A stretch of 44,122 bases of DNA from Bacillota bacterium (GTDB lineage: Bacteria; Bacillota; Clostridia; Saccharofermentanales; DTU023), in the NCBI GenBank assembly GCA_023622515.1, contig JAMNZB010000071.1, positions 1 through 44,122 on the forward strand. The letters run 5' to 3'. The notes below the pieces were generated by a model, which made no database searches, was not told the DNA's origin, and worked only from the letters and a program-made list of their open reading frames with translations. Below, one piece after another: positions 33,642-40,449 of the stretch. A program made the translations under genes and the position numbers. Within the stretch, counting starts at the first letter, position 1. Every line of letters begins with the position of its first letter.

Positions 33642-33781
33642 GTTGGCGTGACGAATTTGTAGGTTTTATAAGAAGATGAAAAAATAGGGAAAGAGCCCAA
33701 CTTGTACAAAGTACAAGAGCCAAATCTACCAAAAAAAGGAGGCGCTTTCCCTTTTCAAACCTACAACAACTTTACTCCGCC
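33642..33781. repeat. Inverted element with IS-like ends
   Basis: The left arm 33642-33696 (with TTGTAGGTTT, GATGAAAAAA, AGGGAAAGAGCC) is matched in reverse by the right arm 33740-33781 (GGCGCTTTCCC, AAACCTACAA, ending CTCCGCC). A smaller palindrome CTTGTAC-AAA-GTACAAG is in the middle. A single left arm also occurs at 3528. It resembles the remains or a non-autonomous derivative of an insertion sequence, with no transposase. The preceding 33501-33641 shows no gene I can support. Confidence 0.7.
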
Positions 33782-33797
33782 CTAAATACGGTTTTCG

Positions 33798-33826
33798 TTG
33801 TATTATTTTGGGATTTTGATTATACT
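33798..33826 (+). promoter_or_regulatory. Predicted promoter of the AbiE locus
   Basis: TTGTAT (33798-33803) and TATACT (33821-33826), spaced by 17 bases, 28 bases before the GTG start of the antitoxin gene and just outside the inverted element. Confidence 0.55.
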
Positions 33827-33853
33827 AAATAAAGTGAAGGAAGGTGATGCTAA

Positions 33854-34459
33854 GTGTTAACTAATGAATTGATTAAGATGTTCGTTTTAAACGACAATGT
33901 TTTGACCAACCAGCTCGCCATTGAAAACGGCTTTGGCAAAAACACCTTAAGTGAAGCCTACAAACGTGGCGATATTGAAAAATTAGCTCACGGTAAATAT
34001 GCGATGAAAGAGATCTACTTCGATGATATGTATATCAAACAAGCTAGATTTCCTTCTGGTATTTATTCGCATAGGTTTGCACTTTACCTAACCCATTTAA
34101 CGTCTGTAACCCCTCATTATAGTGATATGACTTTCCCTCGTGGATACAATAATAAAGACCTTCCGCTTTATAATATTCATCCTTACTATATAAAAAAGGA
34201 ACTTCACAATTTAGGAAAAATTGAAACAAAATCCATTCAAGGAAATCCTATTTACGCTTATGATTTGGAAAGAACGGTTTTAGACTTACTGTATGAAACA
34301 GAAGTCAACACGTATACCATTCAAGAGATTGCCGTTGAATATAATAATTTTACCGAAAACGATTGCAGACAGAGTTTAAGTAAGATGGAAGATTACGCAG
34401 AAAAAATGAACCGAATGGAAGAGTATAAGAGGTTTCTATGCTTAATTCAAAACAACTAA
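33854..34459 (+). CDS. abiEi: AbiEi-family antitoxin of a type IV toxin-antitoxin system
   Basis: A 201-residue protein with an N-terminal winged helix (NVLTNQLAIENGFGKNTLSE, then DIEKLAHGKYAM) and the AbiEi core FPSGIYSHRFALYLTHLTSVTP and ERTVLDLLYE. In characterised AbiE pairs this protein represses the operon and counteracts the nucleotidyltransferase toxin AbiEii. GTG 33854 follows GAAGGAAGGTGATG. The stop overlaps the toxin start by 22 bases. The region is clearly AT-richer than its flanks, which indicates acquisition. The antitoxin is intact while the toxin is not. Confidence 0.88.
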   Translation: MLTNELIKMFVLNDNVLTNQLAIENGFGKNTLSEAYKRGDIEKLAHGKYAMKEIYFDDMYIKQARFPSGIYSHRFALYLTHLTSVTPHYSDMTFPRGYNNKDLPLYNIHPYYIKKELHNLGKIETKSIQGNPIYAYDLERTVLDLLYETEVNTYTIQEIAVEYNNFTENDCRQSLSKMEDYAEKMNRMEEYKRFLCLIQNN

Positions 34460-34873
34460 GCAATTTAATTAAAAAGTATAATATAAAGTACAATATTGAA
34501 TCGCAAGTGCTGTATTCTCTTTATGGATTAGAACAGCTAATTAAAAAAAATAAGCAATTCAGAATATAGAAATAGTTTCATTGTAAAAGGTGGTTATCTT
34601 CTTGCAAGCCTATACGGTTTGGAAAGTCGTGCAACAAAAGACTTAGATTTTACGGTAACTGATTTAGATATTAAAAGTAAAGACTTTGAAGATTTTGTTT
34701 CTTTTATAGAAACAAAAGATAACGATGAAAGCTATTTTGAAGTGACCAATTTGAAAGATACCAGATTAGGAAACATTAATAAAGGTTGTTCCTTGTCTAT
34801 CATTTACCACAATGGCAAGAGTAAATTCCCCCTATCGTTAGATATCAAAAGGAATTTTCTCTGTAATATATGA
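34438..34873 (+). pseudogene. abiEii: AbiEii nucleotidyltransferase toxin, frameshifted and truncated
   Basis: ATG 34438 opens 43 codons (MLNSKQLSNLIKKYN onward) ending at 34569. The family sequence continues in another frame with FIVKGGYLLASLYGLESRAT and KDLDFTVTDLD, the nucleotidyltransferase motif (usual form GGTAL...D.DL). The switch falls at an A-run near 34543-34551; removing one A restores the frame. The second part stops at 34873 after LSLDIKRNFL, so in total about 145 residues of the usual near 290 remain. The toxin is therefore probably dead. Slippage could restore only the first half. Confidence 0.8.
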
Positions 34874-34964
34874 CCTCAAACATATATGTCAAGTGTACTT
34901 AACACAGTTAAAAAAAACGGCAAGATAGCAAAGCGGAGTGCCTTGCTTACAAAATGACTCTCAT

Positions 34965-36347
34965 TTATCTCATAAAGAGCCGGACCAGCTTCTGATAAAG
35001 TTTGCTCTTGTAGGGCCGGTACCTTATGGGCAGGTCCAGCCAGGTCTTTTTATCAACTATGGACTTGTAGTGGGAAAAGGCGTCAAAGCCGTCTTTGCCG
35101 TGGTAAGAGCCCATCCCGCTTTCGCCGACCCCGCCGAAGCCCATTTCGCTTGTGGCCAGGTGGATGACCACATCATTGATGCAGCCTCCCCCGTAGGAGA
35201 GCTCGGAAGTGACCCGCCTGATATGGTCTTTATTACTTGAAAAGAGGTAGAGGGCCAGGGGTTTCTCCTTATCTTTCAAGTCGGTAAGGAGCCGGTCAAA
35301 ATTATCAAAGGTTAGGATGGGCAGAATGGGGCCGAAGATTTCTTCCCCCATGACGGGATCCTCATAGCTTACCCGGTCCAGGACGGTGGGGGCTATTTGC
35401 AGGCTGCTTTCATTGACCTCCCCGCCAAAGACCAGCTTGCTTTTATCAATCAAGCCGCAAAGGCGGTGGAAGTGTTTTTCGTTGATAATCTTGCCGTAGT
35501 CCTCATTTTCCAGCGGTTTTTCTCCGTATTGCTTTTTAATTTGCTTGACGACTTCGGCCACAAAGCGGTCTTTGATGGAACTTTCGCAAAGGATATAGTC
35601 GGGAGCAACACAGGTTTGGCCACAGTTTAAAAACTTACCGAAGACAATTCTTTTGGCGGCCAGCTCAATCTTGGCACTGGCATCCACAATGCAGGGGCTC
35701 TTGCCGCCAAGTTCCAAAAGCACAGGGGTTAAGTGGTCGGCTGCCCGGCGCAAAACTTCTTTACCTACAGCCTGGCTGCCGGTAAAGAAGATGAGGTCAA
35801 ATTTTTGATCCAGCAGGGCGGTGTTTTCCGCCCGGCCGCCGGTTACCAGGGCCACATAATCCGCTTCAAAACAATCGGCGATGATTTTTTGGACCACTCT
35901 GCCTGTTGCCGGTGCATAGGCGCTGGGCTTGATAATGGCCGTATTACCGGCAGCTATGGCATTGGTCAGGGGACCAAGGGTTAAGAGCAGGGGGTAGTTC
36001 CAGGGGCTCATAATCAGCGTGTTGCCATAGGGTACCGCCTGTTTATAACTGTGCGAGGGAAACTGGGCAAGGGGTGTCCGTACGGTCTTTCTTCGGGCAA
36101 AGCGCCGGGTATGCCGGAGCATATAAGAAATTTCGCTTAAGACCAGGCCGGTTTCGCACATATAGCCTTCGAAAGGGCTCTTGCCAAGGTCCTCCCTCAG
36201 TGCCTCTTGGATGTCTTTTTCATGTTTTTTGACTGCCGCATACAGCTTCCTCAGCTGGCCGAGACGAAAATCTACCGGAAGGGTTGCCCCGCTTTTGAAG
36301 TACTGCCTTTGCCTTTCAAGCAGCTTCTTAATGTCCAAGGTTTGCAT
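34965..36347 (-). CDS. Aldehyde dehydrogenase (ALDH3-like)
   Basis: NAD(P)-dependent oxidation of an aldehyde to an acid; 460 residues, the length of ALDH3-type enzymes. Visible are the cofactor region SPWNYPLLLTLGPLTNAIAAGN, the FTGSQAVGKEV loop, the general base glutamate in LELGGKSP and the catalytic cysteine in NCGQTCVAPDY. The C-terminus GESGMGSYHGKDGFDAFSH is also typical. It is the third gene of the marR operon on the minus strand, after the alcohol dehydrogenase, and a two-step alcohol-to-acid or reverse route is plausible. The physiological substrate is unknown; ALDH3 enzymes often take medium-chain or aromatic aldehydes. Confidence 0.93.
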   Translation of the reverse strand: MQTLDIKKLLERQRQYFKSGATLPVDFRLGQLRKLYAAVKKHEKDIQEALREDLGKSPFEGYMCETGLVLSEISYMLRHTRRFARRKTVRTPLAQFPSHSYKQAVPYGNTLIMSPWNYPLLLTLGPLTNAIAAGNTAIIKPSAYAPATGRVVQKIIADCFEADYVALVTGGRAENTALLDQKFDLIFFTGSQAVGKEVLRRAADHLTPVLLELGGKSPCIVDASAKIELAAKRIVFGKFLNCGQTCVAPDYILCESSIKDRFVAEVVKQIKKQYGEKPLENEDYGKIINEKHFHRLCGLIDKSKLVFGGEVNESSLQIAPTVLDRVSYEDPVMGEEIFGPILPILTFDNFDRLLTDLKDKEKPLALYLFSSNKDHIRRVTSELSYGGGCINDVVIHLATSEMGFGGVGESGMGSYHGKDGFDAFSHYKSIVDKKTWLDLPIRYRPYKSKLYQKLVRLFMR

Positions 36348-36423
36348 TTGCTAACTCCAAGATTCAGTATATTATTGCTAACATATTTCAAGCAGCTTCT
36401 TAATGCCTAAGCTTTGTATCCCC
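36348..36423 (-). repeat. Decayed duplicate of the aldehyde dehydrogenase 5' end
   Basis: The first 33 or so bases of the dehydrogenase gene (minus strand, 36346-36314) recur in the upstream gap at about 36418-36385 with several changes (ATACAAAGC versus ATGCAAACC, then a shared ATTAAGAAGCTGCTTGAAA). The start codon is lost in the copy. It is a small direct duplication whose outer copy has drifted. Confidence 0.7.
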
Positions 36424-37629
36424 TTAGCTCCAATCGGCAATCCGGTAGTAAAAGCTTTCCAGCTCTTCCCGGGTCAGGAGCTTAGGTACGGGAAAGAGGG
36501 GGTTGGCCCCCTTTTCTGCCCGCCTGGCCAGCAGGGGGATATCTTCCTTTTTAATACCGGGCAGCTTATCCGGCAGGCCCATACTGGTATTTAACCATCT
36601 TATGGCTTTGATTAGTTTAAAGGCCGCCTTTTCCTCGCTGTCCTGTTCCGTGCATACGCCCGCTGCCAGGCCAAGTTCCTTTAATTTCATGTGAATGATT
36701 GGCCCATAGGCCTCCAAGACATAAGGCATAATTACGGAGTTGGCAAGGCCGTGAGGGGTGTCGTAGCGGCCGCTGAGGCTATGGGCGATGGCATGGATGT
36801 AGCCCACATAGGATTTGGAGAAGGCCAGCCCCGCCTTATAGGCACCCCGGAGCATGTTTTCTCTTGCCTCATGGTTGTCCCCTTCAATATAGGCTATGTG
36901 AACATTGCGAAAGATTAGCCGGGTGGCTTCCAGAGCCAGGCGCCTGGTTTCTTTCGTTGTGGATTGGCCGATATAGGCTTCTACGGCATGGGTCAGGGCA
37001 TCCATACCGGTGCTTGCTGTGAGCTTGGGTGGCAAACTATAGGTAAGGGAGGCATCCAGGACGGTATAGCGGGGAATCAGGGGAAAGCTTATGATGATAT
37101 GCTTTATCCGCTTTTGCCTGTCGCTGACAACAGTGGCCGGGCTAACTTCACTCCCCGTTCCCGCCGTGGTGGGAATGACCATCAGGGTGGGCAGCCTGCG
37201 CCTGACACGAAAGATCCCGGCCATCTTCTCTATGGGTTTTTCCGGATGGGCCACTCTTGCCCCCACAGCCTTGGCGCAGTCTATAGAGGAACCGCCGCCG
37301 ATAGCTATAATGGCCTGGCTGTTGCTTTGCCGGTAGAGCTCACGGGCCTCTTCCACATTTTCAATGGTGGGATTAGGCTGAGTTTTGTCGTAGATGGTAT
37401 AGGTGACCCCGTTCTTGGATAGGATTTCTTCAAGCGGCCGGACCAGGCCATTTTCAATGATACCCCGGTCGGTTACAAGTAAAAGGGACTTAATCTTTTC
37501 TTTTTGAAAGACCTCTGCCAAGTTGGCGCAAGAGGGAAAAACCTTCGGCTCCCGATAAGGGAAAAAGGGACGGAGCAGGCGGAGGACTGCTTGTACGGTT
37601 CGGCAATAGATGGCTTTAAGAAAAAACAT
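36424..37629 (-). CDS. Iron-containing alcohol dehydrogenase
   Basis: A 401-residue enzyme of the Fe-ADH family. The NAD site is IIAIGGGSSIDCAKAV, then PTTAGTGSEVSPATVV, and the metal ligands lie in SYVGYIHAIAHSLSGRYDTPHGLANSV with ASTGMDALTHAVEAYI upstream. Chain length and the metal-binding histidines are complete. ATG 37629 is chosen on account of AGGGAGAG just upstream; the open frame runs back to 37743 inside the marR gene. It overlaps the regulator gene by 14 bases, so expression should follow MarR control. The N-terminal 40 residues are longer than in many relatives (AIYCRTVQAVLRLLRPFFPY). Confidence 0.93.
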   Translation of the reverse strand: MFFLKAIYCRTVQAVLRLLRPFFPYREPKVFPSCANLAEVFQKEKIKSLLLVTDRGIIENGLVRPLEEILSKNGVTYTIYDKTQPNPTIENVEEARELYRQSNSQAIIAIGGGSSIDCAKAVGARVAHPEKPIEKMAGIFRVRRRLPTLMVIPTTAGTGSEVSPATVVSDRQKRIKHIIISFPLIPRYTVLDASLTYSLPPKLTASTGMDALTHAVEAYIGQSTTKETRRLALEATRLIFRNVHIAYIEGDNHEARENMLRGAYKAGLAFSKSYVGYIHAIAHSLSGRYDTPHGLANSVIMPYVLEAYGPIIHMKLKELGLAAGVCTEQDSEEKAAFKLIKAIRWLNTSMGLPDKLPGIKKEDIPLLARRAEKGANPLFPVPKLLTREELESFYYRIADWS

Positions 37630-38083
37630 TCTCTCCCTGCCTTTCCTCATTATTAGCGATGCTGTCCAGGCGCTTGCTGATCGTGAACAGGCTGCGGTAA
37701 AAGAAAAAGAGCTCTTCCCGGCTGACGCCGTGACCAACCTCATCTAAAACCAGGTTAATTTCATGGGAAATCTCTTTTCCTATCTCCCGCCCCTTGTCGG
37801 TTAAAGAAAAGGGGCTTCTATAGCGTTTCCCCTGATTTGCCCTGCAGACCAGGTAGCCGTTTTCTTCCAGATAGTTAAGAGAGCGGGAAATGGCCGCCTT
37901 GTCCTCCGCGCAGCGTTTACAGAGGTCTGTTGCAGTCAGACCGTCGGTTTTGTATAATTGATAAATGCAGGAAATATGGCCGGCTTTTAGGTCAAAGTCG
38001 GTAAATTTCTGACTTATTATCTTACGAATACTCCGCTTGATTCGGTTAAGAAGGGCGGTAAAAGTTTCAAAACGTTCCTGCAT
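37616..38083 (-). CDS. MarR-family transcriptional regulator
   Basis: 155 residues with a winged helix: HISCIYQLYKTDGLTATDLCKRCAEDKAAISRSLNYLEENGY, then the wing RYRSPFSLTDKGREIGKEI (motif listed in two parts: GLTATDLCKRCAEDKAAISR is the recognition unit). AGGAG precedes ATG 38083. It leads an operon with alcohol and aldehyde dehydrogenases, and a perfect palindrome lies between its promoter and start. MarR proteins usually repress until a small phenolic or aldehyde-like ligand binds, which fits autoregulated detoxification or use of an alcohol/aldehyde. Ligand unknown. Confidence 0.93.
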   Translation of the reverse strand: MQERFETFTALLNRIKRSIRKIISQKFTDFDLKAGHISCIYQLYKTDGLTATDLCKRCAEDKAAISRSLNYLEENGYLVCRANQGKRYRSPFSLTDKGREIGKEISHEINLVLDEVGHGVSREELFFFYRSLFTISKRLDSIANNEERQGENVFS

Positions 38084-38099
38084 GCAAACTGGCTCCTGT

Positions 38100-38117
38100 T
38101 TGTTGATTTATCAACAA
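38100..38117. promoter_or_regulatory. MarR operator palindrome
   Basis: TTGTTGAT-TT-ATCAACAA, perfect 8-bp arms, 17 bases before the marR start. On the minus strand it directly follows a predicted promoter (TTGCTT and TACAAT spaced by 17, with TACAAT at 38127-38122). Length and symmetry are typical of MarR sites. Confidence 0.75.
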
Positions 38118-38318
38118 GTGAATTGTACTATAGTCCCTCAGCGAAAGCAAAAAGGCAGCCGTTTTTTTTACTTACTCACTTTCTTTCTTTTTAAGCCTTA
38201 AGCACCGGCGGCAAATTTCCCTGTAGGCTATTTTTGCTCTTGCCCCGGGCTTAAAGCACAGGTCTTCCGGAAGAAAATGAGCTTTTCCCTCCTTTTTACT
38301 CCTTCTTAACAAAATCCC

Positions 38319-38347
38319 TTGACAAGAAAAAGCAAACAGGCTATATT
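38319..38347 (+). promoter_or_regulatory. Promoter of the yerC-his operon
   Basis: Perfect TTGACA (38319-38324), a 17-base spacer and TATATT (38342-38347). The predicted start point is near 38354, giving a leader of about 220 bases to the yerC start that contains a hairpin and the 23-bp repeats. Confidence 0.8.
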
Positions 38348-38356
38348 TCTCTTGTT

Positions 38357-38384
38357 CTTTCGCACCGTTGCGGCGGTGTGAAAG
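38357..38384 (+). promoter_or_regulatory. Inverted repeat in the his leader, possible operator
   Basis: CTTTCGCACCG (38357-38367) pairs with CGGTGTGAAAG (38374-38384) with one G-U and a six-base loop. It begins about three bases after the expected transcript start. No U-run follows, so it is not a terminator. It may be the operator for the TrpR-like product of the first gene, or an RNA structure at the 5' end. Confidence 0.55.
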
Positions 38385-38415
38385 AGTAAATGAAATAATT
38401 AAGTAGAAGAATAAT

Positions 38416-38585
38416 GGAATAACAAAGAAGGCTGAAACGGAATAACAAAGAAGGCTGAAACGGAATAACAAAGAAGGCCGAAACGGAATAACAAAGAAGG
38501 CCGAAATGGGACAACAAAGAAGGCCGAAATGGGACAACAAAGAAGGCCGAAATGGGACAACAAAGAAGGCCGAAATGGGACAAAA
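38416..38585. repeat. 23-bp tandem repeat, about 7.4 copies, containing ribosome sites and start codons
   Basis: Units begin at 38416, 38439, 38462, 38485, 38508, 38531, 38554 and 38577 (partial). The first four carry GAATAACAAAGAAGGCYGAAAC, the later ones GGGACAACAAAGAAGGCCGAAAT. Every unit has AAGAAGG followed five bases later by ATG in the later copies and ACG in the earlier ones. ATGs are at 38506, 38529, 38552 and 38575, in three successive frames. The array ends at the start of yerC. The rest of the 38084-38415 gap holds the promoter, hairpin and MarR site. Confidence 0.9.
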
Positions 38586-38889
38586 GCCGGAAAGCATCTT
38601 TGAAACAGACCAGCAAGAAAAGAATTTGGACATTTTCTTTGACGCCATACTTTCACTGAAAGATAAAGACGAATGCGACAGGTTTTTCGAGGATATTTTT
38701 ACCGCCAAGGAACTTATCGACATACCTCAGAGGCTGGAAGTGGCAAGGCTTCTTTTGGCGGACAAGACCTACCAGGAGGTAAGAGACCTGTCCGGGGCGA
38801 GCAACTCTACCATTACCAGGGTCAACCGCTGTCTAAAATATGGCCGGGAAGGCTACAAAGAAATTGTGGAGAGGCTTGATAATGTTTAA
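38575..38889 (+). CDS. yerC: YerC/YecD-type TrpR-like regulator
   Basis: DNA-binding protein of the TrpR superfamily, 104 residues from ATG 38575. Motifs: NLDIFFDAILSLKDKDECDR, then RLEVARLLLADKTYQEVRDL and the helix-turn-helix SGASNSTITRVNRCLKYG. ATG 38575 is preceded by AGAAGG and gives the family's usual length. An in-frame ATG at 38506 would add 23 residues read from the repeats. It overlaps hisZ by eight bases. TrpR-like proteins encoded with his genes in Bacillota have been proposed as histidine repressors, so autoregulation of the whole operon is likely but inferred. Confidence 0.88.
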   Translation: MGQKPESIFETDQQEKNLDIFFDAILSLKDKDECDRFFEDIFTAKELIDIPQRLEVARLLLADKTYQEVRDLSGASNSTITRVNRCLKYGREGYKEIVERLDNV

Positions 38890-39805
38890 AAAAGAACTGT
38901 TTACTGATAAAGAAATCCTCTCCTTTAAGCTTAGGGAACTATTTTTAAGCCAAGGCTACTCGCTCTACAAGATGAACACCTTCGAGCCCTACAGCTTCTA
39001 CCTCGAAAACATGGACTTTCTCTCCTCCCAGGACATCCTCTATTTTGCCGATAAAGATGGCACACTTATGGCCCTGAAACCCGATATTACCCTATCCATC
39101 ATTAAACATTTGGATACGAGCCTGGATATACATAAGCTCTATTACAGCGAAAACGTCTACCGGGTACCCAGGTCAGCGAATAAGTTTCAGGAAATTCTAC
39201 AGTTCGGTGTAGAGGTCATAGGCCGGCTCTCCGATGAGGATCTATTTAATTTAATCTATTTAGCGGCCAAGTCCCTGCTTATTATCGGTGACAATCCCAT
39301 CCTCCTCATATCCGACAACAGTATTTTTCAAAAACTGATAGAAAAGGCAGGCCTGGAGAGGCTCCGCGACAAAATATTTTCCGCCTTCCAAAATAAGAAT
39401 CTCATGCTCTTGGAGGAAATTTTAGAAGCTAATACAAAGGAAAAATATATCCCTGTCTTCTCCGGCCTCCTTTCCCTCTTCCAACCCCTGGACAAGGGGA
39501 TTAAGGAACTGGAAAGCATCCTCCCGGATGAAATCTTTGACGAAGATATTGACTATCTGAAAAATTTACAGGAATACCTGGCCAAGAGGGATTTACAAAC
39601 GAATGTATTTCTTGATTTTTCCGTACCGGAAGCTTTGAAGTACTATGACAAAATTAGCTTTGTCGGCCTGGTTCAGGGGGTCTCTTCGGAAATTTTGCGG
39701 GGCGGGGAATACAGCAATCTGGTCAAGGCAAAAGAAAAAAGCTATCTGGCATCGGGTTTTGCCATTTACTTGGAAAAATTAAATTTTAAGGGGAGCGAGT
39801 CATGA
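38882..39805 (+). CDS. hisZ: ATP phosphoribosyltransferase regulatory subunit HisZ
   Basis: Catalytically inactive histidyl-tRNA synthetase relative that activates the short HisG in the first step of histidine synthesis. It has 307 residues, short for the family (often 380 or more). Motif 2-like features are visible: TFEPYSFYLENMDF, GTLMALKPDITLSIIKHL, YYSENVYRVPRSANKFQEILQFGVEVIG. Near the end SEILRGGEYSNLV matches the GGRYD-type motif. It overlaps yerC by eight bases and hisG by four (ATGA). The short length is probably from a reduced middle and C-terminal part, not a frameshift. Confidence 0.92.
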   Translation: MFKKELFTDKEILSFKLRELFLSQGYSLYKMNTFEPYSFYLENMDFLSSQDILYFADKDGTLMALKPDITLSIIKHLDTSLDIHKLYYSENVYRVPRSANKFQEILQFGVEVIGRLSDEDLFNLIYLAAKSLLIIGDNPILLISDNSIFQKLIEKAGLERLRDKIFSAFQNKNLMLLEEILEANTKEKYIPVFSGLLSLFQPLDKGIKELESILPDEIFDEDIDYLKNLQEYLAKRDLQTNVFLDFSVPEALKYYDKISFVGLVQGVSSEILRGGEYSNLVKAKEKSYLASGFAIYLEKLNFKGSES

Positions 39806-40449
39806 AAGAGGGTCTGAAAATAGCTCTTCCCAAGGGAAGGCTGGGCAACAAGGTCTACGCAGTCTTAAGCAAAATTGGCTACGGCTATGAGGAAATTATG
39901 GAAGACAGCCGAAAACTGGTCTTCTATGATGAGGAAAAAGGCAATACCTATTTTCTGGTCAAGCCGTCCGATGTGGCCACCTATGTGGAATATGGTGCGG
40001 CCGATATCGGTTTTGTCGGCAAGGATATCCTCTTGGAAAACAAGAGCAATGTTTTTGAACTCTATGACCTGGGTATCGGCAAGTGTAGGATTTGCGTGGC
40101 CGGCCAAAGGGATTTTCCCTACCGGGAAAAAAACCATCTCAAGGTGGCCACCATCTTCCCCAATATAAGTAGGGAGTTTTTTCTCAGCTCCGGTAAGACC
40201 ATCGACCTGATCACCCTCCACGGGTCCATAGAAATAGCTCCTTTGGTTAAGCTTTCCGATGTGATTGTGGATATCGTGGAAACCGGTAATACCCTGAGGG
40301 AAAATAATTTGATTGTCTATCAGGAAATCTGCCCTATCAGCACGAGATATATAGCCAACAAGGTCAGTTATACCTATAAATATAAGAAAATCAACGAAAT
40401 ATACGGCCGGCTGAAAAGTTTAAAGGATGAGGAAAATGATAAGGATTAA
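39802..40449 (+). CDS. hisG: ATP phosphoribosyltransferase catalytic subunit, short form
   Basis: First enzyme of histidine synthesis, joining ATP and PRPP. It has 215 residues, the short form lacking the C-terminal regulatory domain, as expected with a HisZ partner. Motifs: KIALPKGRLG, PSDVATYVEYGAADIGFVGKD, ATIFPNISREFF and the PRPP-like loop VDIVETGNTLRENNL. Its 3' end overlaps hisD by 14 bases. Confidence 0.96.
   Translation: MKEGLKIALPKGRLGNKVYAVLSKIGYGYEEIMEDSRKLVFYDEEKGNTYFLVKPSDVATYVEYGAADIGFVGKDILLENKSNVFELYDLGIGKCRICVAGQRDFPYREKNHLKVATIFPNISREFFLSSGKTIDLITLHGSIEIAPLVKLSDVIVDIVETGNTLRENNLIVYQEICPISTRYIANKVSYTYKYKKINEIYGRLKSLKDEENDKD

Noticed and set aside
38172-38723. Minus-strand frames with repeated FRPSLL-type peptides
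   Set aside because: They are the 23-bp repeat read backwards; the repeat keeps frames open by lacking stops. The real gene is yerC on the plus strand.
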